This document shows positions 1 through 5,629 of a stretch of DNA of 13,592 bases, one piece after another (the first letter of the stretch is position 1; the number at the start of each line of letters is the position of its first letter). The notes under the pieces are model-generated. The model worked only from the letters and a program-made list of their open reading frames with translations. It was not told the origin of the DNA and did not search any database. Origin of the DNA: Lentzea aerocolonigenes (GTDB lineage Bacteria > Actinomycetota > Actinomycetes > Mycobacteriales > Pseudonocardiaceae); the NCBI RefSeq assembly GCF_000955955.1, contig NZ_JYJG01000026.1, forward strand, positions 1 to 13,592. Direction: 5' to 3'. The translations under genes and the position numbers were made by a program.

Positions 1-620
1 GTGAAGATCGGCATGCGGAACATCGTCATGCCGGGCGCGCGCAGGCAGACCACGGTGGTGATCATGTTGACCGCACCGAGGATCGTGCCCAGACCACCGA
101 TGACGAGGCCGGAGATCCACAGGTCGGCGCCGACGCCGGGCGAGTGGATCGCGTTGCTCAGCGGGGTGTAGGCGAACCAGCCGAAGTCGGCCGCACCACC
201 GGGGGTGATGAAGCCGGACATCACGATCAGGCCGCCGAAGAGGTACAGCCAGTACGAGAACGCGTTGAGACGCGGGAACGCCACGTCGGGCGAGCCGATC
301 TGCAACGGGAGCACGAAGTTCGCGAAGCCGAAGACGATCGGCGTCGCGTACAGCAGCAGCATCACGGTGCCGTGCATCGTGAAGAGCTGGTTGAACTGCT
401 CCTGGCTGAGGAACTGCATGCCGGGACGGGCCAGCTCGGTCCGCATCAGCATGGCCATCGCGCCGCCGACCATGAAGAAGGCGAACGAGGTGACCAGGTA
501 CAGGATGCCGATCTGCTTGTGGTCCGTGGTGCGGAACATCCGCAGCAGGAAGGACCCCTTGACCGCAGTGCGCGTCGGATAAGGACGCGTTGCGATCGGC
601 TGCGGGGCTACGGCCGTCAC
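1..620 (-). CDS. ctaD: Cytochrome c oxidase subunit I, N-terminal part (partial)
   Basis: This is the core subunit of the aa3-type cytochrome c oxidase, an integral membrane protein that reduces oxygen at its heme a3-CuB centre. The gene runs off the left edge, leaving the first 206 residues. Start is GTG at 620-618, chosen because a GGAGG ribosome site lies 4 nt upstream (625-629) and the first residues, [17 protein letters not shown], look like actinobacterial CtaD N termini. Helix I (about 36-58) is followed by the family's [12 protein letters not shown] segment, in which His83 is the expected low-spin heme a ligand. Later helices are visible at about 86-106, 120-138 and 168-192, with the family segments [20 protein letters not shown] and GADLWISGL. 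No frameshift is seen. It is transcribed away from the DUF305 gene. Family assignment is very secure. Confidence 0.97.
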   Translation of the reverse strand, partial: MTAVAPQPIATRPYPTRTAVKGSFLLRMFRTTDHKQIGILYLVTSFAFFMVGGAMAMLMRTELARPGMQFLSQEQFNQLFTMHGTVMLLLYATPIVFGFANFVLPLQIGSPDVAFPRLNAFSYWLYLFGGLIVMSGFITPGGAADFGWFAYTPLSNAIHSPGVGADLWISGLVIGGLGTILGAVNMITTVVCLRAPGMTMFRMPIF

Positions 621-662
621 GGTGCCTCCAGGCCTTGGTGGGACCAGTTCGTTCGGGAAACT

Positions 663-694
663 CCCCGGGATATTAGACGGAGCCGATCAGCTCC
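663..694 (-). promoter_or_regulatory. Probable ctaD promoter with adjacent dyad
   Basis: On the minus strand a TAATAT -10 box lies at 675-670, which would start transcription near 663 and give a leader of about 43 nt. No good -35 is seen at 17-18 bp. A dyad, GGAGC-N6-GCTCC (679-694), lies just upstream of the -10 box and could be a regulator site; this is inference. Confidence 0.45.
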
Positions 695-743
695 ATTCGG
701 GTGGGCCATGGCCGCCTGCCAGCGGCGTAGCGCACGTCACACG

Positions 744-758
744 TATCCTGCCGCCGTG
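744..758 (+). promoter_or_regulatory. -10 box of a putative leaderless promoter for the DUF305 gene
   Basis: TATCCT (744-749) stands exactly 6 nt before the GTG at 756, the spacing expected when transcription begins at the start codon. No Shine-Dalgarno sequence is present and no convincing -35 is visible. The same 6-nt geometry occurs before gntR and lacI in this window. Confidence 0.45.
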
Positions 759-1271
759 CTCCGAATGCTCGCTGTCGCTTCCGTCCTGTTGCTGTCCGCC
801 TGCGGCAGTCCGGCCACGCACAACTCGGCGGACGTCGCGTTCGCGCAGGGCATGGTGCCGCACCACGAACAGGCGCTGGAGATGAGCGAGCTGGTCGCCT
901 CCCGCACGGAGAACCCCCGCGTGATCGACCTGGCGTCGCGGATCTCGTCGTCGCAGAAGCCGGAGATCGACCGCATGAACGGTTGGTTGAAGGACTGGAA
1001 CGCTCCCGTCCAGGCTTCGTCGCACTCGTCACACGGGCACTCCCCGGACCACGGCATGGTCGAGCTGGGCAACCTCGCCGACCTCTCCGACACGGAGTTC
1101 GACCGCCAGTGGCTCTCGCTGATGATCCTGCACCACCGCGGCGCCGTGGAGATGGCGCGCAAGCACCTCTCCGCCGGCACCGACCCGGCGGCTCGCACGC
1201 TGGCGCAGGACGTGGTCGCGCACCAGGAGAAGGAGATCTCGGAAATGGAGTCGCTTCTCCCGCAGGGCTGA
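756..1271 (+). CDS. DUF305 family lipoprotein
   Basis: This 171-aa protein carries a short lipoprotein signal (MLRMLAVASVLLLSAC): one Arg, a hydrophobic stretch and an LSAC lipobox with Cys16 as the lipidated residue, so it should sit on the outer face of the membrane. The mature part has the two His-His repeats of DUF305, MVPHHEQALEMSELV (His36-His37) and MILHHRGAVEMARKHL (His126-His127), separated by a His-rich loop at about 90-99. DUF305 proteins are helical, ferritin-like in outline, and often found with copper or respiratory genes, but their activity is not established. The position beside ctaD and the many His and Met residues make a metal or copper role at the cytochrome oxidase attractive, as an inference only. 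GTG at 756 is chosen because it gives an intact lipobox and has a -10 box 6 nt upstream; the open frame extends to 144 but that part overlaps ctaD antisense. Confidence 0.85.
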   Translation: MLRMLAVASVLLLSACGSPATHNSADVAFAQGMVPHHEQALEMSELVASRTENPRVIDLASRISSSQKPEIDRMNGWLKDWNAPVQASSHSSHGHSPDHGMVELGNLADLSDTEFDRQWLSLMILHHRGAVEMARKHLSAGTDPAARTLAQDVVAHQEKEISEMESLLPQG

Positions 1272-1287
1272 TGCCAGCCTCTTTGCC

Positions 1288-2082
1288 GTGAGCACCTCAG
1301 CAGCCGTACGCGCAGCCGTGTCGTTCGCGGCCTCTCACGGCGTGGTCAGCACAGACCCGGTCGTCATGAAGGCCGGCAGCAACGTGATCGTGCACCTGCG
1401 CCCGGCCCCGGTCGTGGCCCGAGTCGCCTCACGCACAGCCCTCGTCCGCCCGTCGGTCATCGACCACTTCGGCCGCGACCTCTCGGTGTCTTCCTTCTTG
1501 GCCTCACGCGGCGTTCCTGTCGTGACGCCTTCTTCAGAGCTGCCTGCAGGCCCTCATGTGCTCGACGGCTTCGTCCTGGCGTTCAGCACCTACGTCCCGC
1601 ACGACCCGTCCGTCGAACTGTCGCGCCCCGACGTGCTCAAGATGCTGCCCGATCTGCACGCCGAACTCCGTCTGTACGACGGCTCGCTGCCCACGCGCGG
1701 CCCTCTCGACGACACCGACAACACGCTCGCTTATCTGTCCGCACAGGGCGTTCCTGGGTTGGCGCCGTTCTATTCGCGCCGTGACGAGCTCCTGGCGCTC
1801 TGGGACGCGCACTTCAACGACGTCCAACCACTGCACGGCGACCCGCACTACGGCAACCTGCTGATGACCGCGGCCGGCCCGGTGTGGAACGACTTCGAGG
1901 ACACCTGGCGCGGCCCCGTCGCCTGGGACCTCGCCTGCCTGGCCGGAGCAGCGGGTTCCGAGGCCGCCCTGCGCGCCGCGGAGATCTACGGCGGCGGGGC
2001 GGCTCCTCAGGACGTGGAGTTCCACGTTGAAGTACGCATCCTCTTCGGCACCCTCTGGGGCCTGCTGATCGAGAACTCCTAG
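1288..2082 (+). CDS. Aminoglycoside phosphotransferase (APH) family protein
   Basis: This 264-aa cytoplasmic protein has the APH/choline-kinase fold signature. The catalytic loop reads HGDPHYGNLL (183-192, with Asp185 as probable catalytic base and Asn190 as Mg ligand), and NDFED (201-205) supplies the metal-binding Asp202. The N-terminal lobe contains VVARVAS (42-48), where the usual ATP-binding Lys/Arg would be Arg45. The substrate cannot be read from sequence; such genes include antibiotic kinases, sugar kinases and many of unknown role. It is somewhat shorter than the usual 300 aa, ending soon after the region that in relatives forms the last helices. It starts 16 nt after the DUF305 stop, with no recognisable ribosome site, suggesting co-transcription. 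Its TAG stop overlaps the TAG stop of the convergent gene within one CTAG (2079-2082). Confidence 0.82.
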   Translation: MSTSAAVRAAVSFAASHGVVSTDPVVMKAGSNVIVHLRPAPVVARVASRTALVRPSVIDHFGRDLSVSSFLASRGVPVVTPSSELPAGPHVLDGFVLAFSTYVPHDPSVELSRPDVLKMLPDLHAELRLYDGSLPTRGPLDDTDNTLAYLSAQGVPGLAPFYSRRDELLALWDAHFNDVQPLHGDPHYGNLLMTAAGPVWNDFEDTWRGPVAWDLACLAGAAGSEAALRAAEIYGGGAAPQDVEFHVEVRILFGTLWGLLIENS

Positions 2083-2114
2083 GCGCGACGCCTGCGCAGC
2101 ACCATCAGCACGGC
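2079..2114. repeat. 36-bp direct repeat, copy 1 (3' end of paralogue A)
   Basis: This segment is identical to 2785-2820. It encodes the stop codon and the Arg-rich tail of both sortase substrates. Similarity continues with scattered mismatches for roughly another 75 bp through the hydrophobic helix and the LAxTG motif. The copies are 706 bp apart in direct orientation. Confidence 0.9.
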
Positions 2115-2681
2115 GATACCGGCGGCCACCAGCGCCGCACCGAGTCCGAGCAGCCACGCGGACCCGAACCCGGTCGCCGCGAGCTCGTCCTTCGAGGCAG
2201 GCGCGGTCGTCGTCGGGACGGGCGTGGCGGTCACGCTGCTGCTCGGCGTGGTGGTGGTGGTGGTGGTGCTGGGCGGTGTCGTCACGCTGCTGCTCGGTGG
2301 CTCGATGAGCGTGCCGCACGCGAACCACGCGGTGATCTTCTCCGGCAGCCGCCCGGAGTCGACGGGCGCGTGCAGGTCGGCCCAGCCCTTCGCCAGTTTC
2401 TCGGCGAGGTAGACGTTGTAGCCGGAACTGCTGACGACCACGACCGACGTGATCCCGGTGTGGTCCAGCACGTCGATGTACGTGCCTTCCTTGACGTCCG
2501 CCTGGACCGACGCGGGCGCGATCGTCGTGCCGGCCAGCCCGGCGGCCGCACAGGTCGCGACGCTCTTCTCGTGTGCGGTGGCCCGCGAATCCCCCGCGTC
2601 GGCCACGGCCCCGTGCGCGGTGGCGGTCGACACGATCAGCACGAACAGGGCCCCGGCGACGGCGGCGAACGATCTCGGCAT
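2079..2681 (-). CDS. Exported protein with LAATG sortase signal (paralogue A)
   Basis: This 200-aa protein has a Sec signal peptide (about 1-27, ending near TAHGA or AVADA), a small folded domain (about 28-125) and a Thr/Ser/Pro stalk (about 127-163) that includes seven consecutive Thr. The sorting signal is LAATG (167-171), followed by a hydrophobic helix (about 174-195) and an RRRRA tail. LAxTG signals are the known substrates of class E sortases in actinobacteria, so it should be linked covalently to the cell wall. The folded domain has two Cys (44 and 122) that may form a disulfide. It shares GTTIAP, a YNVYLA-x-KL segment and W[FY]ACG with the adjacent paralogue at 2785-3456. The ribosome site is weak (GGATCC about 8 nt before ATG 2681). 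No sortase gene is in the window. The function of the domain is not recognised. Confidence 0.85.
   Translation of the reverse strand: MPRSFAAVAGALFVLIVSTATAHGAVADAGDSRATAHEKSVATCAAAGLAGTTIAPASVQADVKEGTYIDVLDHTGITSVVVVSSSGYNVYLAEKLAKGWADLHAPVDSGRLPEKITAWFACGTLIEPPSSSVTTPPSTTTTTTTPSSSVTATPVPTTTAPASKDELAATGFGSAWLLGLGAALVAAGIAVLMVLRRRRA
2248..2268. repeat. Trinucleotide tract (GTG)7, encoding poly-Thr on the minus strand
   Basis: Seven uninterrupted GTG units on the plus strand encode the seven-Thr run (residues 139-145) in the stalk of paralogue A. Length changes by whole units would alter stalk length without changing the frame. Confidence 0.85.
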
Positions 2682-2735
2682 GGCCCGGATCCAAGCCCAT
2701 CACGACAAGGGCTTCGTCATGCACCCGAACGCACG

Positions 2736-2770
2736 AACGCCGGAGGGGCCGTCCAGGCTCCTCCGGCGTT
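2736..2770 (-). terminator. Rho-independent-like terminator of paralogue B
   Basis: The arms 2736-2746 and 2760-2770 form an 11-bp perfect stem. Pairing can continue inward (2747-2750 with 2756-2759, one G-T pair) to about 15 bp with a 5-nt loop. It lies 15 nt past the stop of the gene at 2785-3456 and upstream of paralogue A. There is no T-run, as is common in actinomycetes. Its position implies that A and B are transcribed separately, at least in part. Confidence 0.75.
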
Positions 2771-2784
2771 CAGTTCAGGCGTTT

Positions 2785-2820
2785 CTAGGCGCGACGCCTG
2801 CGCAGCACCATCAGCACGGC
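2785..2820. repeat. 36-bp direct repeat, copy 2 (3' end of paralogue B)
   Basis: This copy is identical to 2079-2114, including the stop codon. Together the copies mark a tandem gene duplication whose anchor-encoding end has stayed uniform while the stalks diverged. Confidence 0.9.
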
Positions 2821-3456
2821 CGCACCGGCGGCCACGAGCGTGGCACCCACGCCGAGCAGCCAGGCCGACCCGAACCCGGTCGACGCCAGCTCTTCCGAAC
2901 CGCCCGGCGCGTTCGGCGAGGTGGTCACTGTCGTGGCCGGGGTGGTCGCCGAGGACGAGGCCGGTGACGTCACGGTGCTCGTCGGCGGCTGCTCCTCCTT
3001 CGGCGGCTGCTCCTCACCGGGCGGCTGCTCGGTGACGATGCCGCAGGCGTACCAGTGGCTGATGCCGGGGATGTTGCCGCCGTTGTTGTCCGGCGACCGG
3101 AGCTTCTCCCACGGCAACGGCCCGAGCTTGGCCGCCAGGTAGACGTTGAACGCGTCCGAGCCCTTCACGACCACACCCGTGACAGTCGTGCCCGCCGGCG
3201 CGGCCGTGATGTTCAGGTACTGCTGCTTCTCGCCACCGGTGAAGGTGAACTTCTCCGGGGCGATGGTCGTGCCGGTCAGCCCGCCGACGGTGCACGCGTC
3301 GGGGTGGTCGATCGCGACGTTCTTGTCGTACGCGACAGCACGCTCGTCACCGGCGTTCAGCGCCGGCTTGTCGGGACCGGCGTGAGCGGTCGCGCTGAGC
3401 GCGACCAGGGCGAACGACGCCGCGGCAAGAGCAGCGAGCGGTCTGGACAGGGCCAT
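2785..3456 (-). CDS. Exported protein with LASTG sortase signal (paralogue B)
   Basis: This 223-aa protein is the larger of the tandem pair. A signal peptide covers about 1-26 (cleavage near TAHAG), and the folded domain about 27-140 carries two Cys (55 and 138). The stalk (about 142-186) differs from that of A: it begins with Gln/Pro/Glu repeats (EQPPGEEQPPKEEQPP) and then turns Thr/Ser-rich. The sorting signal LASTG (190-194), the helix and the RRRRA tail are nearly identical to those of A. Anchoring to peptidoglycan by a class E sortase is predicted from the LAxTG motif. Start is ATG 3456 with a GGAG site 7 nt upstream. Shared motifs with A are GTTIAP, NVYLA-x-KL and HWYACG. Biological role is unknown; adhesion, aerial-surface coating or a wall-displayed binding module are all possible. 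Confidence 0.86.
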   Translation of the reverse strand: MALSRPLAALAAASFALVALSATAHAGPDKPALNAGDERAVAYDKNVAIDHPDACTVGGLTGTTIAPEKFTFTGGEKQQYLNITAAPAGTTVTGVVVKGSDAFNVYLAAKLGPLPWEKLRSPDNNGGNIPGISHWYACGIVTEQPPGEEQPPKEEQPPTSTVTSPASSSATTPATTVTTSPNAPGGSEELASTGFGSAWLLGVGATLVAAGAAVLMVLRRRRA

Positions 3457-3487
3457 CTGTTCTCCAGGGGATCGGCGGGTTGCCGAG

Positions 3488-3549
3488 ATCTAAGACCATC
3501 GACGTCCCCCTAACGGGTGAAGCGATGGCCTCAGGTACGCCCTGTGGCC
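3488..3549 (-). promoter_or_regulatory. Possible promoter and dyad upstream of paralogue B
   Basis: On the minus strand a TTAGAT box (3493-3488) would place transcription start about 25 nt before ATG 3456; no good -35 is seen. Further upstream is a 23-bp imperfect dyad, GGCC-T-CAGG-TACGC-CCTG-T-GGCC (3527-3549), broken only by one T-T mismatch. It may be an operator. The evidence is pattern only. Confidence 0.3.
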
Positions 3550-3591
3550 TAGTTGTTATGCCGCTGTGAAGTTGAGTCCCGAACGACCAAA

Positions 3592-3625
3592 CGCGGGAGG
3601 GGCCGGTGCACCGGCCCCTCCCGCG
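3592..3625 (-). terminator. Strong terminator of the HExxH/peptide unit
   Basis: A 34-bp perfect palindrome forms a 17-bp GC-rich stem (an effective 15-bp stem with a TGCA loop). It begins 16 nt past the stop of the 62-aa peptide gene and ends the leftward transcript. The opposite strand has AAAAG directly after the palindrome rather than T's. No gene converges on it from the left, so it is assigned to the minus strand. Confidence 0.8.
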
Positions 3626-3641
3626 AAAAGTCAGCTGAGCG

Positions 3642-3830
3642 TCAGTCGGTCTGCGCGACCTCGGCCGGACGCAGGTAAACCGTGGCACCGCCATTGGGCA
3701 TGTGCCGGAAGAAATCAACCTGGCTCACAGGCTGACCAACCACTGGACCCACACCACTGGGAAGCTGCGGGGTGCGCCCGCCCTGCGTCGGAGGCGTCAT
3801 GGGCGCGCGGACTGGCTGGTTCGGGGTCAC
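3642..3830 (-). CDS. 62-aa putative RiPP precursor / substrate peptide (copy 1)
   Basis: The GTG start (3830-3828) overlaps the TGA stop of the upstream HExxH gene in the tetranucleotide GTGA, so the two are probably translationally coupled. The product has no signal peptide, no membrane helix and no Cys. The first 33 residues are rich in Pro, Gln and Gly. The C-terminal part contains PVSQVDFFRHMPNGGATVY (34-52), then a tail ending VAQTD. The motif PVS-x-VD-[FW]-FR-x2-PNGG recurs in the 51-aa peptide at 7672-7827 with many synonymous codon differences, which argues that both are real genes. A terminator follows directly. I infer that it is the substrate of the HExxH enzyme, the usual arrangement in RiPP loci. 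Residues likely to be modified cannot be fixed from sequence. An accessory small protein is the main alternative. Confidence 0.72.
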   Translation of the reverse strand: MTPNQPVRAPMTPPTQGGRTPQLPSGVGPVVGQPVSQVDFFRHMPNGGATVYLRPAEVAQTD

Positions 3831-5128
3831 GTCATCGGATCCTTCTCGAATGGGATGATTCTTCCCCTGGCTCGAACGAGAGACGCGTTTTCGAGCGATC
3901 CGAGCGCGACGTTCAGGCGCCGGATCACGGCGCCTTCTGAAGCACTCCACTCTTCGACTGCAACGGCCACCATCGCGGCCGCCTCTATCGTGGCGCTTTC
4001 GTCGTCGAACTGGGCTATGGCCCAGCTGGAGTCCGCGTCGAGCCAGAAGATGTCAGGAGGGCGTCCTGCCCTCGCCACCACCATTCGCCCTGACGCCGCC
4101 TGGGCGAGCCTCAGTCCGGGTGCCAGCTGGAAGTGACCATTAACGAGGCATACGTCCGGGAGTGTCGCACCGTTCACAAAGGACGGCATCTCATCGGCGC
4201 GACCTGGTGAAACGTCGTCGAGCAGCGCGTGTAGCAGCCAGCGCGCGTCCGAGCGCAGACCGGCCTCGTGCGCGACGAGCCACCGGCCGATCTCGGCCGC
4301 GCGGTCCTGCGCCTTCGGCAGCAGGGAGACCTGGCTGAGCTCCTGGGAATCGCACACGCGAAAGAATTGAGCGAGGGCCGTGTAGGCGTGCCACGCGGCG
4401 AAGGTCTGTTCCAGCGGCCAATCGGCTTTGGACCAGGAGTTCACGAAATGGTCGGCTTCTTCCGACCGCACACCGTCGAGGAATTCGCGGGTAACGGCGA
4501 AGTCGAAGAACTTGAGATGGGAGCACTCGTGCACGAGCGCTTCGACGATCTCGATCGCGGTCGCCGGCTCGTCTATCAGCACGAGGCCGGGCATGTACCG
4601 CGTCGACGCGGACACGACGCCACCTGAAGTCTCCGCCTTGAGCACCGCGAACAGGTCGAGATGGGAGAGGAGGTCGTCGGACATCTCCGGCGCCAGCCGC
4701 CTGAACAACCGCACCGCCTCGGCGACCAGCGCGAGAGCGGTGGCGAAACGCGCGCCGTCGGCTTCGGTCAGCACCTGTGGACGCGCTCCGGGCGGCGCGA
4801 TGATCCGCAACGGGGTGGTCAGCTTGCGGGTCGCCTGCGGGTCCGACACGACGTCGACACCCGCGGCGTCACGCACGTCGATCCTCGCGGCCTCGAACAA
4901 CGTCTCCGCTGTCAGGTCGTCATGGCCGGCGAGGGCGCGCCCGAGCTCGTAGCGGACAGCCGGGTGGTCCACCAGCTTGTCCGACAACTGCACACCGGGC
5001 ACGAAGATCTCGCCCGCGAGCCGGTAGAGCGTCCGCCGCTCGTCTACCAGCACGCCAGCGGGCGCGATGGACGCATGCATGGCATGCGTGCTCGCGACAG
5101 TCGGCACCGCCGAACCAATCACCGACAC
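3827..5128 (-). CDS. Putative aKG-HExxH-type peptide beta-hydroxylase (HExxH modification domain protein)
   Basis: This 433-aa soluble protein has a metal-binding HECSH (His200, Glu201, His204) within EIVEALVHECSHLKFFDF, and a downstream FAAWHAYTAL with His247 as a possible third ligand. The layout, a helical N-terminal half, a HExxH around the middle and a poorly conserved C-terminal half, fits the HEXXH putative modification domain family (TIGR04267). NCBI now names this family aKG-HExxH-type peptide beta-hydroxylases: iron and 2-oxoglutarate enzymes of RiPP pathways rather than proteases. The call rests on motif and length, without a search. The longest start is GTG 5128. GTG 5122 (431 aa) is equally likely because an AAGG lies 8 nt before it. 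ATG 5080 is a third option. The stop overlaps the start of the 62-aa peptide gene, its probable substrate. No radical-SAM, cyclase or transporter gene is adjacent. Confidence 0.75.
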   Translation of the reverse strand: MSVIGSAVPTVASTHAMHASIAPAGVLVDERRTLYRLAGEIFVPGVQLSDKLVDHPAVRYELGRALAGHDDLTAETLFEAARIDVRDAAGVDVVSDPQATRKLTTPLRIIAPPGARPQVLTEADGARFATALALVAEAVRLFRRLAPEMSDDLLSHLDLFAVLKAETSGGVVSASTRYMPGLVLIDEPATAIEIVEALVHECSHLKFFDFAVTREFLDGVRSEEADHFVNSWSKADWPLEQTFAAWHAYTALAQFFRVCDSQELSQVSLLPKAQDRAAEIGRWLVAHEAGLRSDARWLLHALLDDVSPGRADEMPSFVNGATLPDVCLVNGHFQLAPGLRLAQAASGRMVVARAGRPPDIFWLDADSSWAIAQFDDESATIEAAAMVAVAVEEWSASEGAVIRRLNVALGSLENASLVRARGRIIPFEKDPMT

Positions 5129-5257
5129 AACCTTGTACTTGCGTCCCCGACGCCAATGAGGTCTGGGGCGGCACCAAATTCGATGTCGCCCTCGTACAGG
5201 GGCGGAAGCGTACCGGTAACTGGCAACGCTGTGATAGCCGACACCCCCAAACAGGTC

Positions 5258-5298
5258 GATGCCCGCGTCACCTGCGGGTTCCAGGTGACGCGGGCATC
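5258..5298 (-). terminator. Terminator of the 50-aa membrane peptide gene
   Basis: The arms 5258-5273 and 5283-5298 pair perfectly over 16 bp around a 9-nt loop. It starts 19 nt past the stop at 5318. It also separates this gene from the HExxH unit, whose promoter should lie between 5129 and 5257; I see no clear promoter there. Confidence 0.78.
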
Positions 5299-5317
5299 TA
5301 TCTCCCCTCCCCCGGCA

Positions 5318-5470
5318 TCAGCTCAGCATGATGCTGGTGACGTTCACGAAGCCGACTACGGCAAGCGCGACGATGGAGATGGCGAGCATCGTCAACACGG
5401 TGCGCCATCCGATCGCGGTGACGGCGACTGCGACGGCGGTGGCGATTCCGAGTGCACTCCCTGCGGACAT
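5318..5470 (-). CDS. 50-aa small membrane protein
   Basis: ATG at 5470 is preceded by a good ribosome site (GGGAGG, 7 nt spacing), and the frame ends in TGA 19 nt before a strong hairpin. The predicted product begins MSAGSALGIATAVAVAV, has a short polar turn GWRT (21-24), and continues into a second hydrophobic run MLAISIVALAVVGFV (28-42) ending VTSIMLS. It probably forms one or two short membrane helices. There is no recognised family. It is divergent from the GntR regulator, with overlapping control signals between them, so it may be a GntR target. Single-gene structure with its own promoter and terminator, rather than similarity, supports it as a gene. A toxin-like or small membrane-modulator role is possible but not shown. 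Confidence 0.68.
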   Translation of the reverse strand: MSAGSALGIATAVAVAVTAIGWRTVLTMLAISIVALAVVGFVNVTSIMLS

Positions 5471-5539
5471 CTCGATCCCTCCCGACTAGCGAGCTCGTGC
5501 TCCTGGGTGTGGGCGGTCCCAGGCGTCTCGCATGACATA

Positions 5540-5568
5540 AGAATCCCGCGCGGTCGGTTGTCTGTCAA
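5540..5568 (-). promoter_or_regulatory. Leftward promoter for the 50-aa membrane peptide
   Basis: On the minus strand a perfect TTGACA -35 (5568-5563) is followed, after 17 bp, by GATTCT (5545-5540) as -10. Transcription would start near 5533, giving a leader of about 60 nt. The -35 lies inside the first 13-bp dyad, so a bound regulator would block it. Confidence 0.55.
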
Positions 5569-5569
5569 C
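5557..5569. promoter_or_regulatory. Candidate GntR operator 1
   Basis: GTTGTCTGTCAAC is a dyad of GTTG-N5-CAAC form. Its core resembles the TNGT-N3-ACNA operator pattern of FadR-type GntR proteins with one mismatch. It overlaps the leftward -35. Confidence 0.5.
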
Positions 5570-5578
5570 GGTCGCCAG

Positions 5579-5591
5579 GTTGCCAGACAAG
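5579..5591. promoter_or_regulatory. Candidate GntR operator 2
   Basis: GTTGCCAGACAAG repeats the GTTG-N5-CAA pattern 22 bp from operator 1, centre to centre, about two helical turns and so on the same face. It abuts the rightward -35 (5592-5597), which itself lies in the palindrome GTTGCAAC (5591-5598). Confidence 0.5.
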
Positions 5592-5629
5592 TTGCAACCA
5601 GACGGCAAGAGGCCTAGACTGGACCAATG
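5592..5629 (+). promoter_or_regulatory. Leaderless promoter of gntR
   Basis: TTGCAA (5592-5597), a 17-bp spacer and TAGACT (5615-5620) form a good housekeeping-type promoter. The ATG lies 6 nt after the -10 box, so the transcript should begin at or next to the start codon. No Shine-Dalgarno is present, consistent with a leaderless mRNA. Confidence 0.7.

Noticed and set aside
144..755. Upstream extension of the DUF305 reading frame to an ATG at 144
   Set aside because: The added 204 residues lie antisense to ctaD and are an Arg/Glu/His-rich shadow of its codons. The lipobox protein clearly begins at 756.
1534..2724. A 396-codon open frame on the minus strand
   Set aside because: It crosses the phosphotransferase and paralogue A in wrong frames and has low-complexity Arg/Gly/Val composition, typical of GC-rich shadow frames.
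3831..3950. Longer version of the 62-aa peptide starting at an ATG at 3950
   Set aside because: The extra 40 residues overlap the HExxH gene in another frame and are Arg-rich. The GTG in the GTGA overlap is a more natural coupled start.
3827..5128. Reading the HExxH protein as a secreted or membrane zinc protease
   Set aside because: There is no signal peptide or membrane helix, the HECSH lies in a region typical of the HExxH modification family, and the coupled peptide fits a modification role. A protease cannot be fully excluded by eye.
5129..5257. Possible short plus-strand coding remnant (a Val-Trp-Gly-Gly-containing frame near 5158-5220)
   Set aside because: There is no plausible start, ribosome site or known motif, and it runs straight into the terminator hairpin, so it is probably chance.
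4661..5617. A 318-codon plus-strand frame over the HExxH N terminus and the gntR intergenic region
   Set aside because: It is antisense to the HExxH gene, runs through two hairpins and a promoter region, and has shadow-like composition.
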